Assembly: GCF_003315415.1 (NCBI RefSeq)
Contig: NZ_QNSB01000005.1
Location: 62,001 to 126,000, forward strand
Direction: 5' to 3'
DNA from: Brevibacterium sanguinis
Lineage (GTDB): Bacteria; Actinomycetota; Actinomycetes; Actinomycetales; Brevibacteriaceae
DNA: 64,000 bases
Made by a program: the position numbers and the translations under genes. Shown in pieces: positions 34,796-42,888 of this stretch; position 1 is the first letter of the stretch; the number at the start of each line of letters is the position of its first letter. Below the pieces are notes generated by a model that was given only the letters and a program-made list of their open reading frames with translations, searched no databases and was not told where the DNA came from.

Positions 34796-35480
34796 AGCTC
34801 TTCCTTTGACATTCTGGGCAGGAGAGATCGCCGGGTGAACGGCGGGATGAATCGCCTGCGGATAGAGTCGCTGGTCGCTCGGAATCCCCGGCGAGAAACC
34901 TGCCGGAATCGATCCGGGGAAATCCCTGCCGGAATTGACGAGGATCAGCTGTGCGATGAGTCGCCGGGAACGCCAACCGTGCGTGCCGGATTCCGGTTCA
35001 GGGACCGCTCCGTGATGGTCGACTCCGCTGCGGGCAGGGAGATGACGAGGTCAGGGGCGATGGAGAACTGTGCGGGGATCCGGTGGACGACAGCGTCCGG
35101 TGAGGCAGACGTCAGATGCGGCTGAGGGATCAGCCGGCGAGTCCTCGTCCGCCGATCGAGTCGGCAGCGGTCGAGTGGCAACCGACTGTGTGCATCGAGG
35201 TTGTCAACATGCTGCGCTCCCTTCTCATCGCGGATGACTGCTGAGCGGCGTCGACGCTCAGGGTTTAGTGGTGGCAATCTGTGGCTGCGAATCCTTGATT
35301 GCGTGATCAATCTAACACGCCTGCAGTCCTCCTGGGGAGTTTCGTTCAGGGGAATGTGAACTTTATTCCTCACTCATCGTCGGCGCCGCATTCGCCGGCA
35401 CCGAATTCGTCGGCGATTCGAGGGGATAGTCACGAGCACGTAGAATTCCCGAAGGATCGCGATTCGAACGGGAGAACACC
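34796..35480. other. 685-base stretch without a convincing gene
   Basis: Open frames here lack protein-like composition and Shine-Dalgarno sites. The right half (about 35200-35480) is richer in A and T than the surroundings. It holds an imperfect palindrome TTGAT-N6-ATCAA (35295-35310) and a possible -10 box TAGAAT (35441-35446) for the stress-protein gene. It may contain a long 5' leader, a small RNA or remains of a lost gene; nothing specific can be shown. Confidence 0.5.
35295..35310. promoter_or_regulatory. imperfect palindrome TTGAT-N6-ATCAA
   Basis: Five-base arms in the AT-richer region upstream of the universal stress protein gene. It may be an operator, but it is short enough to occur by chance. 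Confidence 0.3.
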
Positions 35481-36365
35481 ATGTCACAGGCAGCCCCTCG
35501 ACGACTCGTCGTCGGCTACATCGCCACCGATCGCGGCCGGGACGCCATCGCCCTGGCCATCTCGATCGCCCGCTCCATCGACGTCGAACTCGTCGTCACG
35601 ATCGTGCGCCCGGAGTCATCGACGTTGAATGCCGCCAACGCGATTCCCGCCGACGGCAGCGGCATCGTCGGCCAGCAGCTCGAGGACTGGCTCGACGAGG
35701 CGCTGGCCCTCATCCCCGAGGATCTGCGCGCTCGAGGCGTCATCCACGCCAGTGCCAACGAGTCGAAGGGCCTCATGGAGGTCGCCGAGGCCGAGGGCGC
35801 GGCGGCCATCGTCATCGGGGCCCGCGCCGCGACCCTGATGCGCCAGTTCCGGATCGGCACCGTCGCCTCGGCGCTGCTGCACTCCTCTCCCGTGCCTGTC
35901 GTGCTGGCACCGTCCGGGAGGTCGGACATCGGTCCGATCACCCGGGTCACGGCTCTCTTCGGAGCCCGTCCCGGTGCCACCGCGCTGATCGGGACCGCGG
36001 TGAAGGCGGCGCTCGAACTCGACGTCGACCTCAGGCTGCTGTCCCTCATCGAGAACGACGGTCTGGCCGAGGACGAGGTCGCCGAGATCACGGAGTTCAC
36101 GGAGGAGTACGGGGGAGCGGTGCTGGCCAAACGGGCCGCCGATCTCTTCGAGACCGGTCGCGCCGTCGTCAAGTCCCAGGCCGGAGCCGACATCGAAGAG
36201 GCCGCCGAGAGCGTCGACTGGAAGCCGGGAGACCTGGCGTTCATCGGATCCTCCCGGCTGGGTCGCGGCGGAAAGGTCGTCATCGGCGCCCGCGCCCGCA
36301 GGCTCCTGCGGGTCCTGCCGGTGCCGGTCGTCGTGGTGCCCCGCCGGTCCTCCTCCGACGTCTGA
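35481..36365 (+). CDS. universal stress protein, tandem UspA domains
   Basis: 294 residues forming two UspA folds (~1-148 and ~152-290). The first opens with 'RRLVVGYIATDRGRDAIALA' and ends 'AAIVIGARAATLMRQFRIG' then 'SPVPVVLAP', resembling the G-x2-G-x9-G(S/T) ATP loop but with Ala/Met changes. The second has 'DLAFIGSSRLGRGGKVVIGA' and 'LPVPVVVVP', again only partly canonical. Such tandem proteins bind ATP or related ligands and act under starvation, hypoxia or dormancy. GGAG precedes the ATG. The next gene starts 2 bases after the stop. Confidence 0.88.
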   Translation: MSQAAPRRLVVGYIATDRGRDAIALAISIARSIDVELVVTIVRPESSTLNAANAIPADGSGIVGQQLEDWLDEALALIPEDLRARGVIHASANESKGLMEVAEAEGAAAIVIGARAATLMRQFRIGTVASALLHSSPVPVVLAPSGRSDIGPITRVTALFGARPGATALIGTAVKAALELDVDLRLLSLIENDGLAEDEVAEITEFTEEYGGAVLAKRAADLFETGRAVVKSQAGADIEEAAESVDWKPGDLAFIGSSRLGRGGKVVIGARARRLLRVLPVPVVVVPRRSSSDV

Positions 36366-36367
36366 GC

Positions 36368-37342
36368 GTGCCGATCCCACGGCCTCGGCGCCTCGAGCTC
36401 GCGGTGGACGGCCACCAGGGCCCGGTGTGGGTCCATTCGCCGCGGCCGGGTCACGGCGGGCCCGCCGGTGACCCGGGGCCCGCCGGTGACCCGGGGCCCG
36501 CCGGTGACCCGGGGCCCGCCGGTGACCCGGGGCCCGCCGCCGCGCGACACACCGGCAGGCGTCCTGTCCTCATGATCCACGGGTTCCGGGGCGATCATCA
36601 CGGGATGGACCTCATCGGTGCGGCGGTGCGCGACCGCGAGGTCATCGTGCCCGACCTTCCCGGCTTCGGCGAGAGCGGTCCGCTGCCGGGCGGCCTCGGC
36701 CTCGACAGCTACTGCGCCCACATCGCCGCGCTCATCGCCGAGGTGACCGATCGCTGGCAGGCTCCGCCGATCCTCGCCGGACACTCCTTCGGATCGATCC
36801 TCACCGCCCACACCGCGCGCACTCACCCGGAGCTGGTCCCGGAGCTCATCCTCATCAATCCGATCACCTCGCCCGCGCTCGAGGGGCCGGCGACGGTGAT
36901 GACCGCGCTCACCCGCCTCTACTACGATCTCGGTGCCCGGCTGCCCGAGGCGTGGGGGCGGCGGCTGCTCGCGAATCCGGTCATCGTGCGCCTGATGAGC
37001 GAGGTGATGGCGACGACGAGGGACCCCGGTCTGCGGCGCTACATCCACGATCAGCATGACCGGCACTTCTCCACCTTCAGCGACCGGCAGTCCCTGGCCC
37101 AGGCCTTCGAGGTCTCGGTCGCCCACACCGTCACCGAGGTGGCCGCGGACCTGAGCATGCCGGTGCTCGTCATCGCGGGGGACAGGGATGCCATCGCCCC
37201 GATCTCCGTAACCAGGGACTTCGTCGCCGGACTGGCCGATGCGCGGTTCGTCGAACTGTCCGGGGTGGGGCATCTGGTCCACTATGAGCGTCCGGAGGCC
37301 GCCGCCTCGGCGATCATGGACTTCTCCCGGGAACGGGATTGA
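36368..37342 (+). CDS. alpha/beta hydrolase with N-terminal (GDPGPA)n repeat
   Basis: 324 residues from GTG 36368. Between residues ~30 and 58 there is a hydrophilic Gly-Asp-Pro-Gly-Pro-Ala repeat. The catalytic domain begins at ~65: oxyanion 'VLMIHGFRGDHHG', nucleophile Ser in 'ILAGHSFGSILTAH', acid in 'VLVIAGDRDAIAP' and His in 'SGVGHLVHYERPEAA', so the triad is complete. Likely an esterase, lipase or hydrolase of a small molecule; no substrate is evident. It follows the stress protein gene closely and may be co-transcribed with it. Confidence 0.88.
   Translation: MPIPRPRRLELAVDGHQGPVWVHSPRPGHGGPAGDPGPAGDPGPAGDPGPAGDPGPAAARHTGRRPVLMIHGFRGDHHGMDLIGAAVRDREVIVPDLPGFGESGPLPGGLGLDSYCAHIAALIAEVTDRWQAPPILAGHSFGSILTAHTARTHPELVPELILINPITSPALEGPATVMTALTRLYYDLGARLPEAWGRRLLANPVIVRLMSEVMATTRDPGLRRYIHDQHDRHFSTFSDRQSLAQAFEVSVAHTVTEVAADLSMPVLVIAGDRDAIAPISVTRDFVAGLADARFVELSGVGHLVHYERPEAAASAIMDFSRERD
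36467..36538 (+). repeat. in-frame 18-base tandem repeat, four perfect copies
   Basis: The unit GGTGACCCGGGGCCCGCC encodes Gly-Asp-Pro-Gly-Pro-Ala. Copies start at 36467, 36485, 36503 and 36521 and are identical in all 72 bases. A partial copy precedes them. Perfect identity suggests recent expansion by slippage; the copy number may vary between strains. Confidence 0.95.
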
Positions 37343-37379
37343 GCAGCTCAGCGATGAGGAACCGGACCGTGAGGCGCGC

Positions 37380-38096
37380 TCAGCGGATCTCGTAGCGCCG
37401 GGTGATCGCGTTCAGTGCTGCGGTCATGACGAGGCCGGCGATCGCCAGGATCGCCATCCACGCCGTCCAGGGCAGGGCGAGGAACTCGCGGAATGCGTTC
37501 CAGTCGAGCGCGGCGACGAGGACGACGACGGCCACGACGACGAGGAGCCCGAGGCCCATGGAGTACCAGGCCGTCCTCCTCCAGCGCTGACCGCAGATGG
37601 TGATGAGGGCGAGCAGCAGCGAGCCGAGGAGGACGACGAGGAACGCCTGGATCGCGAACTGCCACCACGGTCCCTGGCCGAGGTAGACGACGTCGAAGAA
37701 CCTCACGGACAGTCCCCAGCCGTTCGTCGCGACCTCGACCTGGCGGACGAGTGTCATGACGACGGCCGCGATGACGGCCTGGACGAGGTAGAAGCACAGG
37801 GCGGCACGGGTGTACTCCCGGCGGGTCAGGCTCAGTCCGAGGGCCAGTTCGAACGTGTTGGCCATGAGCAGGGCGCCGGTGGCGAACAGAGGTCCGAGCA
37901 CGGTGAAGACGGCGCCCGACCATTTCATGCCCTCGCTCAGCCCCGACCGGTAGTTCGGGTCGGAGGAGAAGAGGAGGAAGCAGATGCCGACGCCGAGGAC
38001 GACGAGGAACGCCGCGCCGGTGAAGGCGAGCGGGACGCCGATGATGCTCTTGCGGTCGGCGGTGATGAGGGCGAATGCCTCGCGGGTGCGATTCAC
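37380..38096 (-). CDS. ABC transporter membrane subunit (YtrA-linked)
   Basis: 238 residues from GTG 38096, 5 bases after the ATPase stop. Six hydrophobic segments are visible (about 18-40, 62-85, 105-125, 145-168, 180-200 and 210-230), an ABC-2-like arrangement without clear motifs. 'LTADRKSIIGVPL'-type basic N-terminus faces the cytoplasm. Paired with the ATPase and the GntR/YtrA regulator it should form an exporter or membrane-stress transporter, as in Bacillus ytr and its actinobacterial relatives, where cell-wall antibiotics or choline derivatives are discussed as ligands. Confidence 0.82.
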   Translation of the reverse strand: MNRTREAFALITADRKSIIGVPLAFTGAAFLVVLGVGICFLLFSSDPNYRSGLSEGMKWSGAVFTVLGPLFATGALLMANTFELALGLSLTRREYTRAALCFYLVQAVIAAVVMTLVRQVEVATNGWGLSVRFFDVVYLGQGPWWQFAIQAFLVVLLGSLLLALITICGQRWRRTAWYSMGLGLLVVVAVVVLVAALDWNAFREFLALPWTAWMAILAIAGLVMTAALNAITRRYEIR

Positions 38097-38101
38097 GGTG
38101 A

Positions 38102-39016
38102 TCAGCTCATTCCCTGGTCGGTGAGGACGGTCGCGGACTCCGGCGTGTGGTCGCAGCCGTGCTCAGGTGCGGTCGAGAGGGCGACGATGAAGTCCTGGAG
38201 GGAGACGGGGGCGACATCGAGGTCGCCGAGGCGGGTGTCCGGTCCCGGGATCACCCGCACCTGGCGCAGTGCGCCGAGGCGGCGGTCCGAGAGCAGGCGC
38301 AGACCTGCGGTGCGCCGTTCGACCTCATCCGCGGGGCCGGTGACCTCGAGTGCGGCCGCACCGAGTTCCTCGGCGGTGCCCGTGACGAGGACCCGGCCGC
38401 GGTCGAGGACGATGACGTCCTCGAGGAGGTCGGCGGCCTCGTCGATGAGATGGGTGGAGACGACCATTGCGCGAGGATGGTCGGCGAACTCCGCGAGCAG
38501 GTGGTCGTAGAAGAGCTGCCGGGCCACGGCGTCGAGACCGAGGTAGGGCTCGTCGAACAGGGACAGCTCGGCCCGGGAGGCGAGGCCGATGACGATGCCC
38601 AGGGCCGAGCGCTGACCGCGGGAGAGCTTCTTGTCGACGCCCGTGCGCAGCGGCAGGCGGAAGTCGGAGACCAGGGTCCGTGCCAGGGTCTCGTCCCAGT
38701 TCGGGTAGATGCGGGCGGCGACCCGCAGGAGGTCGGTCGCGGTCAGGGCGTCGGGATAGCGCTGGTTCTCCTGGATGAAGCAGATCCGCGACAGCGCGTC
38801 GGGGTTCTCGAAGACCGGCTGTCCGAACACCGTCGCGGTCCCGGAGGTGGCCATGAGCTGCCCGGTGAGCAACTGCATGAGAGTGGTCTTGCCGGCGCCG
38901 TTGCGACCGAGGAGACCGGTGATCGTGTGGTCGCGGATGTCGACGGTGACGGCGTCGCACGCGCGGGTCGGGCCGTACGACTTCGTCAGCGCCGAGGTGC
39001 TGGCTGCACTGGTCAT
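38102..39016 (-). CDS. ABC transporter ATPase (YtrB-like)
   Basis: 304 residues. Walker A 'GLLGRNGAGKTTLMQLL', signature 'KKLSRGQRSALGIVIGLAS' (L-S-R-G-Q), Walker B 'AELSLFDEPYLGLDAVARQL' and switch His in 'MVVSTHLIDEAADLLED'. 'FIQENQRYPDALTATDLLRV' is the Q-loop region. After ~residue 225 comes an ~80-residue accessory domain typical of drug-exporter-type ATPases. ATG 39016 overlaps the regulator stop (ATGA). It energises the membrane subunit encoded next. Confidence 0.9.
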   Translation of the reverse strand: MTSAASTSALTKSYGPTRACDAVTVDIRDHTITGLLGRNGAGKTTLMQLLTGQLMATSGTATVFGQPVFENPDALSRICFIQENQRYPDALTATDLLRVAARIYPNWDETLARTLVSDFRLPLRTGVDKKLSRGQRSALGIVIGLASRAELSLFDEPYLGLDAVARQLFYDHLLAEFADHPRAMVVSTHLIDEAADLLEDVIVLDRGRVLVTGTAEELGAAALEVTGPADEVERRTAGLRLLSDRRLGALRQVRVIPGPDTRLGDLDVAPVSLQDFIVALSTAPEHGCDHTPESATVLTDQGMS

Positions 39017-39420
39017 GATGATTCCCTTGTCAGGTCGGTGGCGGATCGGCCGTGCCCGTCGTGCTCGGTCGCACTGCTCGTGAGCATCTCGATGAGGGTG
39101 TCGAGGTCGATGCCGAGGCGATGCGCCTCGGCGAGGAGAGGGTCGATGTAATCGGCCGCGAACTCCGTGCGGCGACGGGACCGGATGGTGTCCCGGGCGG
39201 TCGGGGAGACGAACATCCCGATGCCGCGGCGCTTGTAGAGCACCCCGCGATCGACGAGGAGGTTGAGCCCCTTTCCGGCGGTGGCGGGGTTGACCCGGAT
39301 GAACCTGGCGAGCTCGTTCGTCGAGGGAACCGGGGTGTCCGGGGGATAGGTGCCGCGCAGGATCTCATGCTCGAGGTCCTCCGCGATCCTGATGAACAGC
39401 GGCGTCGTGGCATCGACCAT
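39013..39420 (-). CDS. GntR-family regulator, YtrA subfamily
   Basis: 135 residues from ATG 39420, with AAGGAGG 6 bases upstream; a TTG at 39426 abuts the Shine-Dalgarno and is excluded. The winged helix covers residues ~8-75 ('IRIAEDLEHEILRGTYPPDT', 'PSTNELARFIRVNPATAGKG', 'LVDRGVLYKRRGIGMFV'). The short C-terminal helix domain defines the YtrA type, which controls adjacent ABC transporter genes. A repeat-rich AT segment just upstream is the likely operator. Confidence 0.92.
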   Translation of the reverse strand: MVDATTPLFIRIAEDLEHEILRGTYPPDTPVPSTNELARFIRVNPATAGKGLNLLVDRGVLYKRRGIGMFVSPTARDTIRSRRRTEFAADYIDPLLAEAHRLGIDLDTLIEMLTSSATEHDGHGRSATDLTRESS

Positions 39421-39433
39421 GCCCAACCTCCTT

Positions 39434-39457
39434 GGTTAGTTACTCAACTAGTGAACC
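39434..39457. promoter_or_regulatory. candidate YtrA operator and promoter region
   Basis: The core AGTT-ACTC-AACT (39438-39449) is a perfect inverted repeat, flanked by GGTT and GAACC. This A/T-rich patch lies 14-37 bases upstream of the start codon, where YtrA-type regulators usually bind. Confidence 0.55.
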
Positions 39458-39524
39458 ATTGAAGAGGGGGCGCGTCAAGGGAGAGCGAGGATCTCCCACC
39501 GGCAACGATCTGTGGGCATGGAAG

Positions 39525-39561
39525 AAGCGGCCCGTTGCGAAGGTTTCGCAACGGGCCGCTT
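39525..39561 (-). terminator. strong hairpin terminator of small membrane protein gene
   Basis: Seventeen-base perfect arms (39525-39541 and 39545-39561) with a 3-base loop, followed on the minus strand by CTTCTTCC. It ends 26 bases after the small membrane protein gene. Confidence 0.82.
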
Positions 39562-39586
39562 GAGTCCGGTCAGGGGCCGGGTCTGA

Positions 39587-39814
39587 TCAGGGACGGGGAT
39601 CCTTGGTCCACTGGAAGATCATCGGCACCAGGAAGGCGAAGCTGGAGACGAGCAGTCCTGCCCAGAACACCCAGAACTCGGTGCCCACGGGTGCGGAGAA
39701 CGACCACCCGAACAGGTAGAGCCCGAACAGGAAGATGGCGAGCGCGACGACGAAGACGAGGACGTCAGCCACAGTGGGCGAGTTCTTCGGCCGCTTCGCG
39801 ACGGGATGGGACAT
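39587..39814 (-). CDS. small two-helix membrane protein, 75 residues
   Basis: ATG 39814 has GGAGGAG a few bases upstream. After a basic N-terminus ('SHPVAKRPKNSPTVADV') come two hydrophobic helices ('LVFVVALAIFLFGLYLFGWS' and 'FWVFWAGLLVSSFAFLVPMI'), ending in a short charged tail. I recognise no characterised family. Its promoter region contains a 13-base palindrome, so it is probably a regulated gene. It is flanked by strong hairpins and is likely monocistronic. Confidence 0.72.
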   Translation of the reverse strand: MSHPVAKRPKNSPTVADVLVFVVALAIFLFGLYLFGWSFSAPVGTEFWVFWAGLLVSSFAFLVPMIFQWTKDPRP

Positions 39815-39862
39815 GTTCTCCTCCGACGATCGTTGGGTGCAGTTGGACACACTGGCTACAGT

Positions 39863-39875
39863 CTACATGCTGTAG
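39863..39875. promoter_or_regulatory. palindrome CTACA-TGC-TGTAG, candidate operator
   Basis: A perfect 5-base inverted repeat with 3-base centre, embedded in further CTACAG/CTGTAG symmetry from 39856, in the 75-base gap between two small membrane protein genes. The arms resemble CopY/BlaI-type TACA...TGTA sites, but the spacing differs. Confidence 0.5.
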
Positions 39876-39889
39876 AGTAGCCACGTGGG

Positions 39890-40303
39890 TCAGTCGCGCT
39901 CGGATGTCCTCTCCGGCACGAGCCATCCCAGCAGGGCGGAGACGATGGAGACGATGAGGGCGGCGAGGATCGCGGAGAAGAAGAACGAGTCGATGGTGAA
40001 TCGGAACGGGGTGAATCCGCTGAGCCAGCTCGTCAGCGCGAGCATGATGGCGTTGATGACGATGGAGAACAGGCCCAGGGTCAGGCAGGTGATCGGAGCC
40101 GAGAGCAGCGAGAGGATCGGCTTGATGAACGCGTTCGCCAGACCGAAGATCAGGCCGATGACGAGGTAGGAGATGATCGTCGCGGGGATGGGACCGGTCT
40201 GCTCCTCGACCAGGCGGTTGCCCTCGATGGCGACGCCTGGCAGGATCCATGCCGCAACCCAGATGGCGCAGGCATTGACGATGACTCGGGAGAGGAAATT
40301 CAT
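39890..40303 (-). CDS. YvlD-like four-helix membrane protein (Phage_holin_4_2 family)
   Basis: 137 residues with four hydrophobic segments. The family hallmark is 'IFGLANAFIKPILSLLSAPI' (G-x-x-N-x-x-x-K-P-I-L), followed by 'TLGLFSIVINAIMLALTSWL'. Despite the family name these are ordinary membrane proteins of unknown role, in some bacteria in envelope-stress regulons. No phage genes are nearby. The opposite end of the short gap carries the CTACA palindrome. Confidence 0.85.
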   Translation of the reverse strand: MNFLSRVIVNACAIWVAAWILPGVAIEGNRLVEEQTGPIPATIISYLVIGLIFGLANAFIKPILSLLSAPITCLTLGLFSIVINAIMLALTSWLSGFTPFRFTIDSFFFSAILAALIVSIVSALLGWLVPERTSERD

Positions 40304-40366
40304 CTCTGCATCGTCTCAGACCGATCTGCGTTCTCACTGAGTCGCGTTTGGGAAAGACCTGGTCGG

Positions 40367-40930
40367 TCAGATCACCCTGATCGCCTTGGCCGGCACCCCG
40401 CCGACGATCGTTCGGGCGGGGACGTCCTTGGTGACGACCGCTCCTGCCGCGACGACCGCGCCATCGCCGATGGTCACGCCCGGCAGGATGGTCGCGTTCG
40501 CGCCGATCCAGACCTTGCTCCCGATGACCACGGGCTTCGGCACCGTGCTCGCGCGACTGTCCGGATCGAGGTCGTGGTTGAGGGTGGCGATGACGACGTT
40601 GTGGCCGATCAGGGCGTCATCTCCGATCGTGATGCCGCCCTGGTCCTGGAACCGGCACCCGCTGTTGACGAACACCCGCTCTCCCACCCTGATGTTCTTC
40701 CCGCAGTCGGTCGTGAACGGTGGGAAGACGCGAAACGATGCCGGGACCTCCCGCCCGGTGATCCTCGACATGATCTCGATCCGCTCCTCAGGGGTGGTGT
40801 TCCGGGTGTTGAGCTCCATACACAGTGCAATGGCCTCGTTCGCGAGCTCGTCCATCGTCTGCGCGAGATGGCTGCCGGGCAGGGCCGGCTCTCCGGCATT
40901 CATCCGGGTGAGGAACTCTTCGGTGTTCAT
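40367..40930 (-). CDS. maltose/galactoside-type O-acetyltransferase (hexapeptide repeat)
   Basis: 187 residues from ATG 40930, with AAGGAG 6 bases upstream; the in-frame ATG at 40936 touches the Shine-Dalgarno. After an N-terminal Maa-type domain come hexapeptide repeats ('[20 protein letters not shown]', '[20 protein letters not shown]', '[20 protein letters not shown]'). The catalytic His is in 'LNHDLDP'. The enzyme transfers acetyl from acetyl-CoA to a sugar or related hydroxyl. It lies 64 bases after the DapA-family gene on the same strand and may belong to that operon. Confidence 0.9.
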   Translation of the reverse strand: MNTEEFLTRMNAGEPALPGSHLAQTMDELANEAIALCMELNTRNTTPEERIEIMSRITGREVPASFRVFPPFTTDCGKNIRVGERVFVNSGCRFQDQGGITIGDDALIGHNVVIATLNHDLDPDSRASTVPKPVVIGSKVWIGANATILPGVTIGDGAVVAAGAVVTKDVPARTIVGGVPAKAIRVI

Positions 40931-40994
40931 CGACATCTCCTTCTGTGAATCTCTTCCGGTGGTCGGGGTCGTCGCCTGTGGCGTCTGTGCAGTC

Positions 40995-41897
40995 TCAGCC
41001 AAGGCCGAGCCGGTCCACCACATGGGCGACCCGTGCCCGCTGATCCTCGGTGAGCCCCTGGATCGGCAGCGGCAGACACTTCCGCGGAGCGAGGTCGAGG
41101 TGTTCGGCGATCGCGGCGGTCACGCGGAGGCTGCCTCCCAGCTCGGAGAACAGCTCCCAGAGCGGGGCGAGTCGCTGCGACTCCGCGGCGGCGTCGTCCG
41201 GGCGGCCCTCGTGGACGGCGCGGGTGATGGACAGTGCCGGTTCGGGGAGGATGCCGCCGATGACCGAGTACCAGGCGTCGCAGCCGGCAATCAAGCCGGG
41301 CGCGCCGAAAGCGTCTCCCGAGACCCCGATGGTGACGTGCTCCGGGATCACGGACCGAATCCGCGAAACCTGCTCGGCGGCCTGGTGCGGGTCGGTGGGG
41401 ACGCCTGGGATCTTGATCGATGCGATGCCCGGCAGTTCGGCGATCCGCGCGTACAGCTCGGTGGTGAAGGTGAAGTGGGTGGTGCCGGGATTGTCGTAGA
41501 CGATCACCGGCAGCCGGGTGTGCTCGGTGACGGTGCGGAACAGCTCGAAAACATCGTCGTGCGTGAGTGGCTGATACGTCATCGGGGCCAGCAGCACCCC
41601 GGCAGCGCCCGCCGCCTCCGCGCTGTCGACATGGGCGAGTACCTGAGAGGTGCGCAGGCCCCCGACCCCGACGAATACCGGGGTCGCGCCCGCGTGCTCG
41701 ACGGCGAGGCGGGCGACGCGGGCACGTTCGTCCGGGGTGAGGTAGGCGTAGGAGCCAGTCGACCCGAGCGCGGTGATCGAGTCCACCCCGACCGTCGCCA
41801 GCCGTTCGACGAGCCCGGCGAATGCCGTCTCGTCGACGGTGTCGTCGTGCAATGGCGTGAGCGGGAACGCGCTCAGCCCGGTGAAGATGTCGGTCAT
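40995..41897 (-). CDS. DapA-family (dihydrodipicolinate synthase/NAL superfamily) lyase
   Basis: 300 residues. The Schiff-base lysine is Lys162 in '[13 protein letters not shown]' and the catalytic Tyr is in '[14 protein letters not shown]'. '[20 protein letters not shown]' replaces the usual G-T-T-G-E substrate loop; the change from Thr/Glu to S-T-G-S-Y hints that the keto acid is not the normal DapA one. Being in an operon with a RhtA-like exporter and a B3/B4 protein, it may cleave or form an amino-acid-related keto acid. True DapA for lysine synthesis is expected elsewhere. The ATG overlaps the 33-residue ORF (ATGA). Confidence 0.88.
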   Translation of the reverse strand: MTDIFTGLSAFPLTPLHDDTVDETAFAGLVERLATVGVDSITALGSTGSYAYLTPDERARVARLAVEHAGATPVFVGVGGLRTSQVLAHVDSAEAAGAAGVLLAPMTYQPLTHDDVFELFRTVTEHTRLPVIVYDNPGTTHFTFTTELYARIAELPGIASIKIPGVPTDPHQAAEQVSRIRSVIPEHVTIGVSGDAFGAPGLIAGCDAWYSVIGGILPEPALSITRAVHEGRPDDAAAESQRLAPLWELFSELGGSLRVTAAIAEHLDLAPRKCLPLPIQGLTEDQRARVAHVVDRLGLG

Positions 41898-41995
41898 GAC
41901 TGCTCCAGTTCGGGTCGGTGTCCGAGCCCGAGGATCGGGTTGAGGTTCCTGGTCTCGACAATGAACGTGGAGATGTATTTCGGTCTGATGGTCAT
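41894..41995 (-). CDS. 33-residue micro-ORF coupled at both ends
   Basis: ATG 41995 overlaps the exporter stop and the stop overlaps the DapA-family start, each by ATGA. The peptide starts M-T-I-R-P-K-Y, continues 'ISTFIVETRNLNPILGLGHR' and ends P-E-L-E-Q-S. No signal peptide, no membrane helix and no Cys. I recognise no family. Precise coupling on both sides argues that ribosomes translate it, either to make a functional microprotein or to carry ribosomes to the next gene. It could be the remnant of a longer gene, but it fits its two neighbours exactly. Confidence 0.6.
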   Translation of the reverse strand: MTIRPKYISTFIVETRNLNPILGLGHRPELEQS

Positions 41996-42888
41996 GGGGT
42001 CCCCGTTTCGGGTGCGATGACGACTGGGGTGGGCGAACGCCTGCCGCCGCGCTGAGCGGCAGCCCCTGCGACGATGACGAGAGTGATCCCGATCAATTGC
42101 GTGCGTGTCGGCTGTTGGGCGAGGACGAGCAGTCCGATGAGGATGCCGAACGCGGGCTCGATCGACAGGAGGGTGCCGAACGCGGTGTGGGTCATGCGGC
42201 GCAGGGCGAGCATCTCGAGCCCGAACGCGATCACCGGTGTGATGAGCGCGATCCCTGCCGCAGCCGGAAGCACCCACCAGGTGAGATCGCCGCCGATGAC
42301 CTGGGGCAGACCGGCCGGAAGCGTCGCGAGTGCCGCGACCGGGATCGTCAGAGAGAGGCCGCTGATGCCGGAGAACTGATCGCCCACATGTTGGGTGAGC
42401 ACGTTGTACAGACCCCAGCACGCACCCGCCGCGAGGGCGAACCCGACGCCTGCGAGGTCGATGCTGCCGTGCCACGGCTCTGTCAGCAGCACCACGCCGA
42501 CGAACGCCAGGAGGGGCCAGATGAGTGCCTTGCGGTGTTTGCCCATGAGTCCCGCGACGGTCAGCGGTCCGAGGAACTCGATCGCGACGGCAGTGCCGAG
42601 CGGGATGCGCTCGACCGCGGCGAGGAAGAACGTCGTCATGAACCCGGTGACCACTCCGAGCGCGATGAGCGCGGGAACGTCCTTGCGGCGCAGGGAGCGG
42701 ATCGCGGGGCGGGCGATCATCCAGAGGAACACGACACCGAAGCACATGCGCAGCCACGCGGTGCCTGCCGCGCCGACCTGCCCGATGACGGGCACGGACA
42801 GCGCGTTGGAGAGCTGGACGGCGAGCATCGCGGCGACGGCCATCGACCACGGCGGGACCCCTGGGGCCTGTCGCTGGAAGTTCATCAT
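41992..42888 (-). CDS. RhtA-like EamA/DMT-family exporter
   Basis: 298 residues with ten hydrophobic segments in two EamA repeats (~15-145 and ~150-285). 'GAAGTAWLRMCFGVVFLW' and 'IPLGTAVAIEFLGPLTVAGL' match RhtA, the threonine/homoserine exporter; the second repeat has 'MTHTAFGTLLSIEPAFGILI' with the conserved E-P. Likely exports amino acids or analogues. Starts at ATG 42888 overlapping the B3/B4 gene stop. Its role in this operon may be to expel a toxic or non-protein amino acid. Confidence 0.9.
   Translation of the reverse strand: MMNFQRQAPGVPPWSMAVAAMLAVQLSNALSVPVIGQVGAAGTAWLRMCFGVVFLWMIARPAIRSLRRKDVPALIALGVVTGFMTTFFLAAVERIPLGTAVAIEFLGPLTVAGLMGKHRKALIWPLLAFVGVVLLTEPWHGSIDLAGVGFALAAGACWGLYNVLTQHVGDQFSGISGLSLTIPVAALATLPAGLPQVIGGDLTWWVLPAAAGIALITPVIAFGLEMLALRRMTHTAFGTLLSIEPAFGILIGLLVLAQQPTRTQLIGITLVIVAGAAAQRGGRRSPTPVVIAPETGTP

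Noticed and set aside
34945..35373. 142-codon minus-strand frame in the non-coding stretch
   Set aside because: Arg/Ser/Pro-rich composition, no Shine-Dalgarno or -10 box at the start, and no recognisable domain.
36467..36538. tandem repeats as a possible CRISPR-like array
   Set aside because: The units are adjacent without spacers, in frame within a coding gene; no cas genes are present.
39890..40303. phage holin as sign of a prophage
   Set aside because: The family name is historical; the protein is a YvlD-like membrane protein and no phage genes are near.
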